Shown here piece by piece: positions 6,882 to 15,449 of a stretch of 64,000 nucleotides of DNA. Position 1 is the first letter of the stretch, and each line of letters starts with the position of its first letter. Source of the stretch: Gordonia shandongensis DSM 45094 (GTDB lineage: Bacteria > Actinomycetota > Actinomycetes > Mycobacteriales > Mycobacteriaceae); assembly GCF_000423025.1 (NCBI RefSeq), contig NZ_AUHE01000002.1, positions 186,001 to 250,000 of the forward strand, read 5' to 3'. A program made the translations under genes and the position numbers. A model generated the notes under the pieces. That model saw only the letters and a list, made by a program, of their open reading frames with translations, ran no database searches and had not been told where the DNA came from.

Positions 6882-7604
6882 ATGCTGAGCATCCGAGGAC
6901 GCGCGTCGGTGTCGAAGGTGACCGCTCCGATCGGTCGCGCCCTGATCCGCACCGGACTCACTCCCGATGCGATGACGATCGTCGGCACCATCATCACGGT
7001 CGCCGCGTCGATCGCCCTGTTCTCCCAGGGCTATCTGTTCGCCGGTGCCCTGGTGACGTGGGCGTTCGTGATGTTCGACATGCTCGACGGGGCGATGGCG
7101 CGCGCTCGGGGCGGGGGGACCCGCTTCGGGTCGGTGCTCGACGCCACCTGCGACCGGATCGCCGACGGCGCGATCTTCGGCGCCCTCGCCTGGTGGGCGG
7201 CGATCACCGAGCCGCACGAACTGCTGCTGATCGCGACCATGATCTGCCTGGTGACCTCGCAGGTGATCTCGTATGCCAAGGCCAGAGCGGAGGCGGCCGG
7301 GCTCGACGGCGACGGCGGTCTGATCGAGCGTCCGGACCGACTGATCATCGTCCTCGTCGGCGCCGGTTTGACCGATTTCCCGGGCCTGCATTGGACGTGG
7401 GCGATTCACGTCGCCATGTGGCTCCTCGCCGTCGCCTCGGTGATCACCGTGGCGCAGCGGATGTGGTCGATCTACATGTCGCCGGGTGCGCGCGATCTGA
7501 TCCCGACCCCCGCCGCTGCCGCTGACGCCCCCAGTGCGGACGGGGCCGCAGACCACGACGGGGCCGCAGACCACGACGGGGCCGCAGACGAGGACGGGGC
7601 CTGA
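6882..7604 (+). CDS. pgsA1: Phosphatidylinositol phosphate synthase
   Basis: A 240-residue membrane enzyme of the CDP-alcohol phosphatidyltransferase family. In mycobacteria the enzyme at this locus joins CDP-diacylglycerol to inositol phosphate, the first committed step to phosphatidylinositol and PIMs. The signature is complete: Asp66, Asp69, Gly70, Ala/Arg72-75, Gly84, Asp87 and Asp91 (in FDMLDGAMAR and GSVLDATCDR). About six hydrophobic helices follow. The C-terminal tail (about 220-240) is an acidic GAADHD-type repeat encoded by an 18-bp tandem repeat (7539-7601). ATG 6882 follows GGGGGA. patA begins one base after the stop. Confidence 0.93.
   Translation: MLSIRGRASVSKVTAPIGRALIRTGLTPDAMTIVGTIITVAASIALFSQGYLFAGALVTWAFVMFDMLDGAMARARGGGTRFGSVLDATCDRIADGAIFGALAWWAAITEPHELLLIATMICLVTSQVISYAKARAEAAGLDGDGGLIERPDRLIIVLVGAGLTDFPGLHWTWAIHVAMWLLAVASVITVAQRMWSIYMSPGARDLIPTPAAAADAPSADGAADHDGAADHDGAADEDGA
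7539..7601 (+). repeat. 18-bp tandem repeat in the pgsA1 3' end
   Basis: Three copies of an 18-bp unit beginning GACGGGGCCGCAGAC (7539-7556, 7557-7574, 7575-7592), plus a half copy. They encode the acidic tail of pgsA1, while in a second frame they read as Pro/Gln/Thr repeats that extend patA upstream. The copy number is likely to vary between strains. Confidence 0.85.
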
Positions 7605-7605
7605 C

Positions 7606-8553
7606 GTGCTGGCGCGACTGTCGGAATTCGCCGCCGATCTCGGCTACCGGACCGGTTGGGCCGCAGTCCGGCACGCCCCGGAGCCGATGGCGCGCGGCCT
7701 GTTCGACGCGGTCGGCACCGTCGCGGGCCGGCGCGGCGGCGGACCCGAGCAGCTCCGTCGCAACCTCGCCCGCGTGATCGGCGCCGCACCCGACGAGGTC
7801 CCCGGGGAACTCATGGAGCAGGCGATGCGCTCCTACGCGCGATACTGGCGGGAGGCCTTCCGGCTTCCGTCGACCGACCCGGACGACATCGTCGCGTCCG
7901 TGCGGATGTCCGATCACGACCGCCGCGTCGTCGACGAGGTCTGCACGTCGGGGCGCGGCGTCGTCATGGCGCTGCCGCACTCGGGGAACTGGGACATCTG
8001 CGGGGTGTGGCTGGTGGCCCACCACGGAACGTTCTCGACGGTCGCCGAGCGATTGAAGCCCGAATCGCTGTTCGACCAGTTCGTCGCCTACCGCGAATCG
8101 CTCGGCTTCGAGGTGTTCCCGCTGACCGGGGGAGAGCAACCGCCCTTCGCGACCCTGGCCGATCGACTGCGGGCGGGCGGTATCGTCTGCCTCATGGGCG
8201 ACCGCGATCTGTCGCACCGGGGCGTTCCGGTCGAACTGTTCGGTGAGCGCACCCGGATGCCGGCGGGGCCGGCGAAGCTCGCGATCGAGACCGGCGCACA
8301 CCTGCTGGCCGTCCACCACAGCTACCCGGACGCCGAGACCTCCCTGATCCGCTGCGGAACGGTGATCGACACCTCCGGTGGGGTCGCGGCCGCCACCCAG
8401 GCCCTCGCCGACGCCTTCGCCGAGGGGATCGCCGCCGCCCCCGCCGACTGGCACATGCTGCAACCGCTCTGGGAGGACGACTGGTCGCAGGCCCGCCGGG
8501 ATCGCCTGGCCGGCCCGCAGGACGACTCTCCGACGCAGGGCGGACGTCGATGA
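7606..8553 (+). CDS. patA: PIM acyltransferase PatA (LpxL/HtrB-like)
   Basis: A 315-residue acyltransferase that in mycobacteria transfers palmitoyl from CoA to the 6-position of mannose in PIM1/PIM2, at the inner face of the plasma membrane. The HX4D motif is present as HSGNWD (His125, Asp130), matching the catalytic His126/Asp131 of the mycobacterial enzyme. A second conserved block reads CLMGDRDLSHRGVPVELFG. Start GTG 7606 was preferred over a GTG at 7534 because the longer version only adds the repeat-encoded tail of pgsA1. It overlaps pimA by 4 bases (ATGA). Confidence 0.93.
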   Translation: MLARLSEFAADLGYRTGWAAVRHAPEPMARGLFDAVGTVAGRRGGGPEQLRRNLARVIGAAPDEVPGELMEQAMRSYARYWREAFRLPSTDPDDIVASVRMSDHDRRVVDEVCTSGRGVVMALPHSGNWDICGVWLVAHHGTFSTVAERLKPESLFDQFVAYRESLGFEVFPLTGGEQPPFATLADRLRAGGIVCLMGDRDLSHRGVPVELFGERTRMPAGPAKLAIETGAHLLAVHHSYPDAETSLIRCGTVIDTSGGVAAATQALADAFAEGIAAAPADWHMLQPLWEDDWSQARRDRLAGPQDDSPTQGGRR

Positions 8554-9674
8554 GAATCGGGATGATCTGCCCGTACTCCTTCGATGTACCCGGTGGCGTG
8601 CAGGCGCACGTCGTCGAACTCGCCGAGGTGTTCCTGGGCCGCGGCCACGAGGTTCGCGTGCTGGCTCCGGCGGGCCCGGACGTGGAACTGCCGCCGTACG
8701 TCGACTCGGCGGGGCCGGCGTTGGGCATCCCGTACAACGGGTCGGTGTCGCGGGTGACGTTCTCGCCGCGGGCGTACCACCGGTTGCGGCGGTGGATCGA
8801 GGTGAATCGATTCGACGTCCTGCACGTGCACGAGCCGAACGCCCCCAGCCTGTCGATGCTCTCGCTCATGGTCGCCACCGGGCCGATCGTCACCACGTTC
8901 CACACCGCCACCACCAAATCGCTGTGGCTGACGGCGTTCGACTCCATGCTTCGGCAGTACCGGGAGCGGATCAGCGGCAAGATCGCCGTCTCGGAGCTCG
9001 CCCGACGCTGGCAGATGGAGTCGCTGGGCAACGATGCCGTGGAGATCCCGAACGGCGTCGACGTTCCCGCATTCGCCGCCGCCGAACCCCTCGAAGGCTA
9101 TCCACGCCCCGGTCGGACAGTGATGTTCCTCGGGCGATACGACGAACCCCGCAAGGGCATCGACGTCCTGATGCGGGCGTTGCCGCACATCGTCGAGCGG
9201 TTCCCCGACGTCACGGTCCTCGTCGTCGGCGGCGGGAACGAGAAGGCCCTGCGTCGACGGGCGCGCAACCTGTCGGGGCATCTGGAGTTCCTCGGCATGG
9301 TCGACGATGAGACCAAGGCGCGTGCGCTGAGCAGTGCGGACGTCTACGTCGCGCCGAACCTGGGCGGCGAGAGCTTCGGAATCGTCCTCGTGGAGGCCAT
9401 GGCGGCCGGCGCCGCGGTGGTGGCGAGCGATCTCGTCGCCTTCTCCCGTGTGCTCGACGGCGGCACCGCGGGCCGACTGGTGGCGACGGGCTCGCCCGGA
9501 GAACTGGCCGACGCGGTGATCGACGTCCTCGGTGACGACGCGGCGCGCGCGGACCTGATCGCCCGCGGTCGGGCACGCGCCGACCGTTACGACTGGTCGC
9601 AGGTCGCCGACGAGATCTTGCGCGTCTACGAGACCGTGACCCTGGGGGCCGGCCCCGTCGTGGTGTCGGATTGA
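8550..9674 (+). CDS. pimA: Phosphatidylinositol alpha-mannosyltransferase
   Basis: A GT4/GT-B enzyme of 374 residues that adds the first mannose from GDP-mannose to phosphatidylinositol, starting PIM synthesis on the cytosolic membrane face. Residue numbering even matches the M. smegmatis enzyme: the GGV loop at 15-17, His118 (FHTA), Arg196, Glu199 and Lys202 (GRYDEPRKG), and Glu274 (GGESFGIVLVEAM). It overlaps patA by ATGA and is followed 10 bp later by a LemA-like gene. The order pgsA-patA-pimA is the core PIM cluster of Mycobacteriales. Confidence 0.96.
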   Translation: MRIGMICPYSFDVPGGVQAHVVELAEVFLGRGHEVRVLAPAGPDVELPPYVDSAGPALGIPYNGSVSRVTFSPRAYHRLRRWIEVNRFDVLHVHEPNAPSLSMLSLMVATGPIVTTFHTATTKSLWLTAFDSMLRQYRERISGKIAVSELARRWQMESLGNDAVEIPNGVDVPAFAAAEPLEGYPRPGRTVMFLGRYDEPRKGIDVLMRALPHIVERFPDVTVLVVGGGNEKALRRRARNLSGHLEFLGMVDDETKARALSSADVYVAPNLGGESFGIVLVEAMAAGAAVVASDLVAFSRVLDGGTAGRLVATGSPGELADAVIDVLGDDAARADLIARGRARADRYDWSQVADEILRVYETVTLGAGPVVVSD

Positions 9675-9684
9675 GGGGCCCGCG

Positions 9685-10203
9685 GTGACGATCTCGACCG
9701 CCGTCGGTGGTGCCCTCGGCGTGGTCGCCGTGATCGCCCTGGTCTGGGTCGGTGTGCTCGCGGCCACCCGGGCGACGAGGCTCGACCGCCTCAACGTCCG
9801 TGTCGACCTGGCCGGGGTGGCGCTGTTCGCAGCACTCGAGCGCCGTGCCGTGGTGGGCCGCGCGCTCGCCGCTGCCGACCCGGACGCCGACGGTGCCGGC
9901 GAGCTGATCCGCGCGGCCGACGCCGCGGAGACCGCCGACCGCCGTGAGCGAGAGGCGTGCGAGAACCGACTGTCGGTGGCGCTGTCCCGCATCGACACGG
10001 GGCAGCTGCCGCCCGCGCTGGTCGCCGAACTCGCCGACGCGCAGGTGCGCATCACGATGGCCCGCCGGTTCTACAACGACGCCGTCCGCGATGCGCGGAC
10101 CCTGGGGAGCCGTCGCATGGTCCGCTGGCTTCGGCTCGGAGGGCACTCCCGGCTCCCCGAGTACTTCGAGATCACCGAACGTGTGAGCGGTCACCGGCCG
10201 TGA
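9685..10203 (+). CDS. LemA-like membrane-anchored protein
   Basis: A 172-residue protein with one N-terminal transmembrane helix (about 8-28) followed by helical, Ala/Arg/Asp-rich sequence. The C-terminal block RRFYNDAVRDARTL...PEYFEI closely resembles the signature of LemA proteins (FYNDAVRDYNT then YFE). LemA function is poorly defined. In M. tuberculosis the gene after pimA (Rv2609c) encodes a larger membrane protein with a NUDIX domain; no NUDIX box is visible here. GTG 9685 begins 10 bp after pimA, so it is probably in the same operon. Confidence 0.65.
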   Translation: MTISTAVGGALGVVAVIALVWVGVLAATRATRLDRLNVRVDLAGVALFAALERRAVVGRALAAADPDADGAGELIRAADAAETADRREREACENRLSVALSRIDTGQLPPALVAELADAQVRITMARRFYNDAVRDARTLGSRRMVRWLRLGGHSRLPEYFEITERVSGHRP

Positions 10204-10303
10204 CGCGGGGCCGGCGGGAACGGACCCCGGCGTTGGTCCGGGCCCGAGCGATCGGGTTTACTTGTGAGGACCGACAGCACGCCACTTCGCAGGAGATTCA
10301 TCA

Positions 10304-11209
10304 GTGACCACCGATCCGACCACCGCATCCGAGACCGGCACCGCGCGGGTGAAGCGAGGCATGGCCGAAATGCTCAAGGGCGGCGTCATCATGGACGTGG
10401 TCACCCCGGATCAGGCCAAGATCGCCGAGGACGCCGGCGCGGTCGCGGTGATGGCGTTGGAGCGGGTCCCGGCCGACATCCGGGCCCAGGGCGGCGTCTC
10501 GCGGATGAGCGACCCCGACATGATCGACGGCATCATCGAAGCGGTGTCGATCCCCGTCATGGCGAAGGCGCGCATCGGGCATTTCGTCGAGGCGCAGATC
10601 CTGCAGAGCCTCGGCGTGGACTACATCGACGAGTCGGAGGTCCTCACGCCGGCCGACTACGAGAACCACATCGACAAGTTCGCGTTCACGGTGCCGTTCG
10701 TGTGCGGTGCCACCAACCTCGGCGAAGCCCTCCGTCGGATCACCGAGGGCGCGGCGATGATCCGCTCGAAGGGCGAGGCGGGGACCGGCGACGTGTCGAA
10801 CGCGACCACCCACATGCGGCGCATCCGGCAGGAGATCCGCCGTCTCGGCTCGCTGCCGACCGACGAGCTCTACGTGGCCGCCAAGGAACTCCAGGCGCCC
10901 TACGACCTGGTCGCCGAGGTGGCCGCCGCCGGCAGGCTGCCGGTCACCCTGTTCACCGCCGGCGGTATCGCGACTCCGGCCGATGCCGCGATGATGATGC
11001 AACTGGGCGCCGAGGGCGTGTTCGTGGGTTCGGGCATCTTCAAGGCGGGCAACCCGGCCGAGCGTGCCGCCGCAATCGTCAAGGCGACGACTTTCCACGA
11101 CGATCCCGACGTTCTCGCCTCGGTGTCGCGCGGACTGGGGGAGGCGATGGTCGGCATCAACGTCGACGACATCCCGCAGCCGCACCGACTGGCCGAGCGC
11201 GGCTGGTAG
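10304..11209 (+). CDS. pdxS: Pyridoxal 5'-phosphate synthase lyase subunit
   Basis: A 301-residue (beta-alpha)8 barrel that builds pyridoxal phosphate from ribose 5-phosphate, glyceraldehyde 3-phosphate and ammonia supplied by PdxT. Key residues are intact: Asp31 (IMDVVTP), Lys88 (MAKARIGH, Schiff base) and Lys157 ([10 protein letters not shown]), matching Asp24, Lys81 and Lys149 of B. subtilis. GTG 10304 follows AGGAG. pdxT is 5 kb downstream (16301), not adjacent: a regulatory cassette, an antisense acyl-CoA oxidase and tesB lie between. The two subunits must therefore be expressed from separate transcripts. Confidence 0.97.
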   Translation: MTTDPTTASETGTARVKRGMAEMLKGGVIMDVVTPDQAKIAEDAGAVAVMALERVPADIRAQGGVSRMSDPDMIDGIIEAVSIPVMAKARIGHFVEAQILQSLGVDYIDESEVLTPADYENHIDKFAFTVPFVCGATNLGEALRRITEGAAMIRSKGEAGTGDVSNATTHMRRIRQEIRRLGSLPTDELYVAAKELQAPYDLVAEVAAAGRLPVTLFTAGGIATPADAAMMMQLGAEGVFVGSGIFKAGNPAERAAAIVKATTFHDDPDVLASVSRGLGEAMVGINVDDIPQPHRLAERGW

Positions 11210-11277
11210 AAACATCATCAGGCCGTGGCGACGGTGACCGTCGTCGACGGCAGTCCCATCCGATCTCAGGGAGCATC

Positions 11278-12087
11278 ATGGACGACCCGAACATTCTGCG
11301 CGATGAGGCCGTGACCGGTCGCGACGAGGTCGGCGGGCTGGTCGTGGACTGGTCGGTCGTCTGTCATGTGGGTCGCGTTCGCGAAGCCAACGAGGATGCG
11401 GCGCTCGCACTTCCCGGTCGGTACCTCGTCGCCGACGGGATGGGGGGTCACGACAGCGGTGAACTGGCCAGCGAGGCGGCACTGCAGACGCTCGCGTCGT
11501 CGCCCGTCGGCGAATCGGTGGAGGCCACCCAGGACCACGTCGGCGCCCTCCTCCGCGAGGCGCAGGACCGTATCGGCGAATTCGGGACCGAGACGGGTCG
11601 ACGTGCGGGCACCACGATGACGGGTGTCGTCCTCGCCGATGACGACGGGACGCCGACGTGGCTGGCGTTCAACATCGGGGACTCGCGGACCTACCTGTAC
11701 TCCCGGGGCGTGCTCTCGCAGGTCAGCGTCGACCACTCGCAGGTGCAGGAGATGGTGGACGCCGGACTGCTCACCCACGAGCAGGCGCGGGTCGATCCGC
11801 GCCGCAACGTCATCACCCGTGCACTCGGCGCAGGCATGGCCGAACCGGTCGCGGACTTCTACAGCTTTCCCGCCGCCGACGGAGACGTCATCCTGGTCTG
11901 CTCGGACGGACTCGACGGTGAACTCGAGGACGACGAGATCTCGGTGATCCTCGAGGCCTCGCCGGACAACGAGGTCGCCGCCGCAGCCCTGGTGGAGGCG
12001 GCACTGGAGTGCGGTGCACACGACAACGTGACGGTGACGGTGCTCTCGGTGACCGGTGCGGCGTCGGGAACGACCACCGAGGTCTGA
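11278..12087 (+). CDS. PP2C-family Ser/Thr protein phosphatase
   Basis: A 269-residue soluble metal-dependent phosphatase of the PPM/PP2C family. Metal-binding motifs are in order: REANEDAALAL (about 34-44), VADGMGGHDSGE (51-62), NIGDSRTYLY, VCSDGLDGE and HDNVTVTVL near the C-terminus. There is no transmembrane segment, unlike mycobacterial PstP, so it is probably cytosolic. ATG 11278 follows CAGGGAG. The stop overlaps the start of the next gene (TGATG), which encodes an FHA phosphothreonine-binding protein, so phosphatase and reader are probably made together. No kinase gene lies in the window. The substrate is unknown. Confidence 0.88.
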   Translation: MDDPNILRDEAVTGRDEVGGLVVDWSVVCHVGRVREANEDAALALPGRYLVADGMGGHDSGELASEAALQTLASSPVGESVEATQDHVGALLREAQDRIGEFGTETGRRAGTTMTGVVLADDDGTPTWLAFNIGDSRTYLYSRGVLSQVSVDHSQVQEMVDAGLLTHEQARVDPRRNVITRALGAGMAEPVADFYSFPAADGDVILVCSDGLDGELEDDEISVILEASPDNEVAAAALVEAALECGAHDNVTVTVLSVTGAASGTTTEV

Positions 12088-12851
12088 TGACGATGCACCC
12101 GGGCGGCGGCGGTCCGGGGCCCGGGGCCCCGGACCTGGGCAGCACCTTCGTCGAGTACTGCGGTGAGCGGTACCCCGTCGTCGCCGGGCATCCGTTCTAC
12201 ATCGGTCGGGAAGCGACACTGACCGTCGACGACAATCCCTATCTCCATCGCCGGTTCCTCGTCCTGCACGAGGAGAACGGGATGTGGTGGCTCACCAATC
12301 TCGGCACCCACCTGTCGGCGACCGTGACGGCCTCGGATCTGGGGTTCACCGGCACGCTGGGACCGGGGGCGCGCATGCCGCTGGTCTTCGGCCGGACGAG
12401 CATCGTGTTCACCGCCGGTCCGACGACCTACGAGGTCCTCGTGCAGGCCGGCTCGCCGAATGTTCAGGCCCCGACGGTCGAGAGCTTCGTCGGGGGCAAC
12501 ACGACACGGGGCGTGCCGAACTTCACCGAGAGCCAACGCCTCGCGATCCTGGTGCTCGCCGAAGCGATCCTGCGGCGCGACGGGACCGGGGCGAGCGCCA
12601 TTCCGAGTTCGGCGAAGGCCGCCGCACGGTTGGGGTGGTCGCTGACCAAGTTCAACCGGAAACTCGACAACGTCTGCGACAAGCTCGACATGATCGGGGT
12701 GAGCGGCATGCGTGCCGGCGGGGGCAGGCTCGCCACCAACCGGCGCCTCCGGCTGGTGGAGTACGCGCTGTCCACGCGCGTGATCAGCCGAGACGATCTC
12801 CCCCTCCTCGACACGGAGTTCGCCCGCAACCAGCCTCCTGACCTGCAGTGA
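12087..12851 (+). CDS. FHA-domain protein with C-terminal helix-turn-helix-like region
   Basis: A 254-residue protein. The N-terminal half (about 20-125) looks like a forkhead-associated domain: FYIGREATLTVDDNPYLHRRF is the usual GR...LxxD...SR/HxxF pattern with Arg/His in the binding loops, followed by WWLTNLGTHL. The C-terminal half (about 145-250) is helical, with SAKAAARLGWSLTKFNRKLDNV resembling a helix-turn-helix unit. FHA domains bind phosphothreonine, so phosphorylation may control DNA binding; that is inference. It overlaps the PP2C gene and lies upstream of a LuxR-type regulator, with a palindrome-rich promoter between. ATG 12087 was chosen for the overlap; ATG 12093 is also possible. 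Confidence 0.75.
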   Translation: MTMHPGGGGPGPGAPDLGSTFVEYCGERYPVVAGHPFYIGREATLTVDDNPYLHRRFLVLHEENGMWWLTNLGTHLSATVTASDLGFTGTLGPGARMPLVFGRTSIVFTAGPTTYEVLVQAGSPNVQAPTVESFVGGNTTRGVPNFTESQRLAILVLAEAILRRDGTGASAIPSSAKAAARLGWSLTKFNRKLDNVCDKLDMIGVSGMRAGGGRLATNRRLRLVEYALSTRVISRDDLPLLDTEFARNQPPDLQ

Positions 12852-12856
12852 TGCCA

Positions 12857-12872
12857 TGGGGAGTTCTCCCCA
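12857..12872. promoter_or_regulatory. Perfect 16-bp palindrome upstream of the LuxR gene
   Basis: TGGGGAGTTCTCCCCA is a perfect palindrome 6 bases after the FHA gene. It is followed by a second palindrome, CATCGACCGATG (12871-12882), and by a related half-palindrome, GGGAGTTCCC, at 12924-12933. The shared GGGAGTT core suggests two binding sites for one regulator. Hairpin formation in RNA is also possible, but no T-run follows. Confidence 0.5.
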
Positions 12873-12923
12873 TCGACCGATGGCGGAATCCCCCATAGCG
12901 TTCTTTCCAACAGGCCCGGAACA

Positions 12924-12933
12924 GGGAGTTCCC
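12924..12933. promoter_or_regulatory. Second GGGAGTTCCC site upstream of the LuxR gene
   Basis: A 10-bp near-palindrome sharing GGGAGTT with the site at 12857-12872, about 67 bp away. It lies 22 bp before the start codon at 12956, within the likely 5' leader. Paired sites bracketing a promoter are typical of autoregulation. Confidence 0.35.
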
Positions 12934-12955
12934 GGGGTGAAGGAAGGAAACGACA

Positions 12956-13411
12956 ATGACCGTCACCGCAATCTCCACCGAGTCGACCCGCCAGCACGGA
13001 ACCCGCGCGGCGCGCGGACCCGTCACTCGTCCGACCCGCCCGGGCGCTGCGGTCGAGCGTCGTCGCCGCGAAGCCCTCGCCCGCCTCAGCGCCCGCGTGA
13101 TGCCCCTGCCGGGGCAGCCGCTCCACGCGGTGCCCGCTCCCGCTCCCGTGCGGACGGTCGAGCCGCCGGTCGCGTCGACGCTGCCCCGTCCGACCCTGAC
13201 CGACCGCGAGGTCGAAGTGCTGCGGACCTGGCTGATGCTCGACTCGAAGCCGGCCGTCGCCGAGGCTCTCTTCATCTCGTTGGGCACCGTGAACACGCAC
13301 CTGACACGGATCCGTGCCAAGTACGCCGACCTCGGGCGGCCGGCGTCGACGAAGGCCGCCCTGGTCGCGCGTGCCATCCAGGACGACATCGTCGACATCG
13401 ACGAGTTGTGA
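12956..13411 (+). CDS. LuxR-type (GerE HTH) regulator without receiver domain
   Basis: A 151-residue protein with a C-terminal LuxR/GerE helix-turn-helix (about 80-148): LTDREVEVLRTWLMLDSKPAV followed by LFISLGTVNTHLTRIRAKY, which contains the Glu, Val and recognition-helix positions of the family. The N-terminal 75 residues are Arg/Pro/Ala-rich and lack a receiver or ligand-binding domain, so activation must come from elsewhere. ATG 12956 follows GAAGGAAGG. It is in line with the PP2C and FHA genes, separated by 104 bp of palindrome-rich DNA. It probably acts on its own promoter or on neighbours, but no target is proven. Confidence 0.85.
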   Translation: MTVTAISTESTRQHGTRAARGPVTRPTRPGAAVERRRREALARLSARVMPLPGQPLHAVPAPAPVRTVEPPVASTLPRPTLTDREVEVLRTWLMLDSKPAVAEALFISLGTVNTHLTRIRAKYADLGRPASTKAALVARAIQDDIVDIDEL

Positions 13412-13447
13412 GGTCCCCGGGGTGCCGGACCCGCGGGCCCGTCGGGG

Positions 13448-15394
13448 TCAGCCGTGCCGCAGCATCGGCACGTCGAGACAGACCGGCGGCACCCCGAAGG
13501 CGTCGACCAACGTCTGCGCGTACGGACGCAGGTCACCGCACAGGTCGTTGACCCCTCGGCGGATGGCCTTGGCGCGCTCCACGCTGACATGGCGGTGCAT
13601 GAGATACCAGCCCAGATCGTCCTCGAGGAGCGAGTAGACGAACAGGTTGCGGATCTTCTTGAGGACGTCCCGCGTCTCGCGGTGGTCGACGCGACCGATG
13701 ACGTCGACGAAGACCTCCAGCACGACGCGTTCGATGTGCGAGGTGCCGACCTTGATCAGATGGTCCTGGGTGTCGGTGAAGACGGCCTGCACGTCGGCGT
13801 CCGGCTCCTGTGCCCGGCGCATCCGCGCGGCGGCGGTGCTGGTGAGGTGTTCCTCGCGGTTGCGAAGCAGGCGCAGCTGGGTGCCCGGGTGGGTGAGGTC
13901 GCTGTTCTCCGGGTCCTCGTCGGAGTCGTCGAGGAGCGTCTGCACCACCTGGCGGGCGGCGGTCTTCTCCAGGGCGTAGTTCTTGGCCATGTTGGCCACG
14001 AACCGGACCCAGCCGAGGGCGTCGAGCTCACGGACGTCGTCGGCGTAGTAACCGAGCTGCTGCTTGGCGACGAGTTGGGTGAGGATGAGGTTGTCGCCCT
14101 CGAAGGTGGTGAACACGTCGATGTCGCCGCGGAGCAGCGGCAGCAGGTTCTCGGACATGTAGCCGGCGCCGCCGCACGCCTCTCGCGCCTCATTGATCGC
14201 ACGGGCGGCCAGCTCGGTGTGACCGGCCTTGATCGCCGCGGCCTTGGTCTCGAGCTTCCGGACCGTGTCGGGGTCGACGGTGTCGGGGTCGGCCGACTGG
14301 ATCTCGTGGAGTTCGGCGGTCACCTCGTTCTGGGCGAGAGCGAACGCATAGGCCCGCGCGACCAGGGGGAGCAGGCGCCGCTGATGCGTCCGGTAGTCCA
14401 TGAGGAGGAGTTCGTCGTCGCCGCCCGCGACCTCGAACTGCCGACGGATGAGGGCGTAGTTGACGGCCAGCGCCAACCCGAATCGGCCAGCGGCGCCCGC
14501 CGACGCGCCGACGGTCACGCGGCCGCGGACGAGGGTGCCCAGCATTGTGAAGAAGCGACGGTTGTCGGATTCGATCGGGCTCGAGTAGGTCCCGTCCTCG
14601 GCGACGTCCGCGTACCGGTTGAGCAGGTTCTCGCGCGGGATCCGCACCCGGTCGAACATGATCCGGCCGTTGTCGACCCCGGGCAGCCCGCCTTTGTATC
14701 CGCAGTCGGAGGTGGTCACGCCGGGCAGGTCGGAGCCGTCGGCGTCACGGAGGGGGACCACGAAACAGTGGACGCCGCGGCCGGTGGGCTCCTCGCCCGG
14801 CCCGGCCGTGACGAGCTGCGCGAACACGGCCGCATACCGCGCGTGCTGCGCCGCACCGCCGATGTAGTCCTTGCGGGCGCTCGGCGTCGGCGAGTGGATC
14901 TCGAACTCTCCGGTCTCGGGCAGGTACGTCGCGGTGGTCTCGAGTTCCTGCACATTCGAGCCGTGCCCGGTCTCGGTCATCGCGAAGCATCCGAGGACGT
15001 CCAGGTCGATCAACCCGCGAACGTACTCGTCATGGTGTCGCCGAGTCCCGAGGTTCTCGATCGCCCCGCCGAACAGGCCCCACTGGACGCCGGCCTTGAC
15101 CATCAGCGACAGATCGCCGTAGCCGAGCGTCTCGATCGCCGTCACGGCGCCGCCGACGTCGCCGGTTCCGCCGTGCTCGGTGCGGAAGCCCTGGGCGGGG
15201 AAGCCGAGGCCGACCATGTCCTTCATCTGTCCCAGGACGCGGGTGCGGTAGTCGTCGAGGGACAGATCCGCCCGCGGGACGAGCTGCTGGTCCTCGATCT
15301 GCTTGCGGACGATGTCGCGCGTCGGGGCCCACTGGCCGTCGAGGATCGAACGGAGACGTGCGGTCAGGTCGCTCTGGGTGCTCTCTGCGGTCAT
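13448..15394 (-). CDS. Acyl-CoA oxidase / acyl-CoA dehydrogenase family protein
   Basis: A 648-residue flavoprotein of the acyl-CoA oxidase family, which oxidises acyl-CoA to trans-2-enoyl-CoA in beta-oxidation. Segments: N-terminal helical domain (1-130), FAD/substrate middle domain with CFAMTETGHGSN (136-147), and C-terminal domains with CGGAGYM (407-413) and the catalytic-base motif TTFEGDN (Glu432). Length matches acyl-CoA oxidases rather than the shorter dehydrogenases. It runs opposite to its neighbours: it converges on the LuxR gene (37 bp) and diverges from tesB across only 55 bp, where both promoters must lie. It is not found between pdxS and tesB in M. tuberculosis, so it was probably inserted here. 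Confidence 0.88.
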   Translation of the reverse strand: MTAESTQSDLTARLRSILDGQWAPTRDIVRKQIEDQQLVPRADLSLDDYRTRVLGQMKDMVGLGFPAQGFRTEHGGTGDVGGAVTAIETLGYGDLSLMVKAGVQWGLFGGAIENLGTRRHHDEYVRGLIDLDVLGCFAMTETGHGSNVQELETTATYLPETGEFEIHSPTPSARKDYIGGAAQHARYAAVFAQLVTAGPGEEPTGRGVHCFVVPLRDADGSDLPGVTTSDCGYKGGLPGVDNGRIMFDRVRIPRENLLNRYADVAEDGTYSSPIESDNRRFFTMLGTLVRGRVTVGASAGAAGRFGLALAVNYALIRRQFEVAGGDDELLLMDYRTHQRRLLPLVARAYAFALAQNEVTAELHEIQSADPDTVDPDTVRKLETKAAAIKAGHTELAARAINEAREACGGAGYMSENLLPLLRGDIDVFTTFEGDNLILTQLVAKQQLGYYADDVRELDALGWVRFVANMAKNYALEKTAARQVVQTLLDDSDEDPENSDLTHPGTQLRLLRNREEHLTSTAAARMRRAQEPDADVQAVFTDTQDHLIKVGTSHIERVVLEVFVDVIGRVDHRETRDVLKKIRNLFVYSLLEDDLGWYLMHRHVSVERAKAIRRGVNDLCGDLRPYAQTLVDAFGVPPVCLDVPMLRHG

Positions 15395-15449
15395 GCGTTC
15401 GAGACTACCTGCGCCGATCCGGGCCGTCCGGAGGTGAGATAATCGCCGG

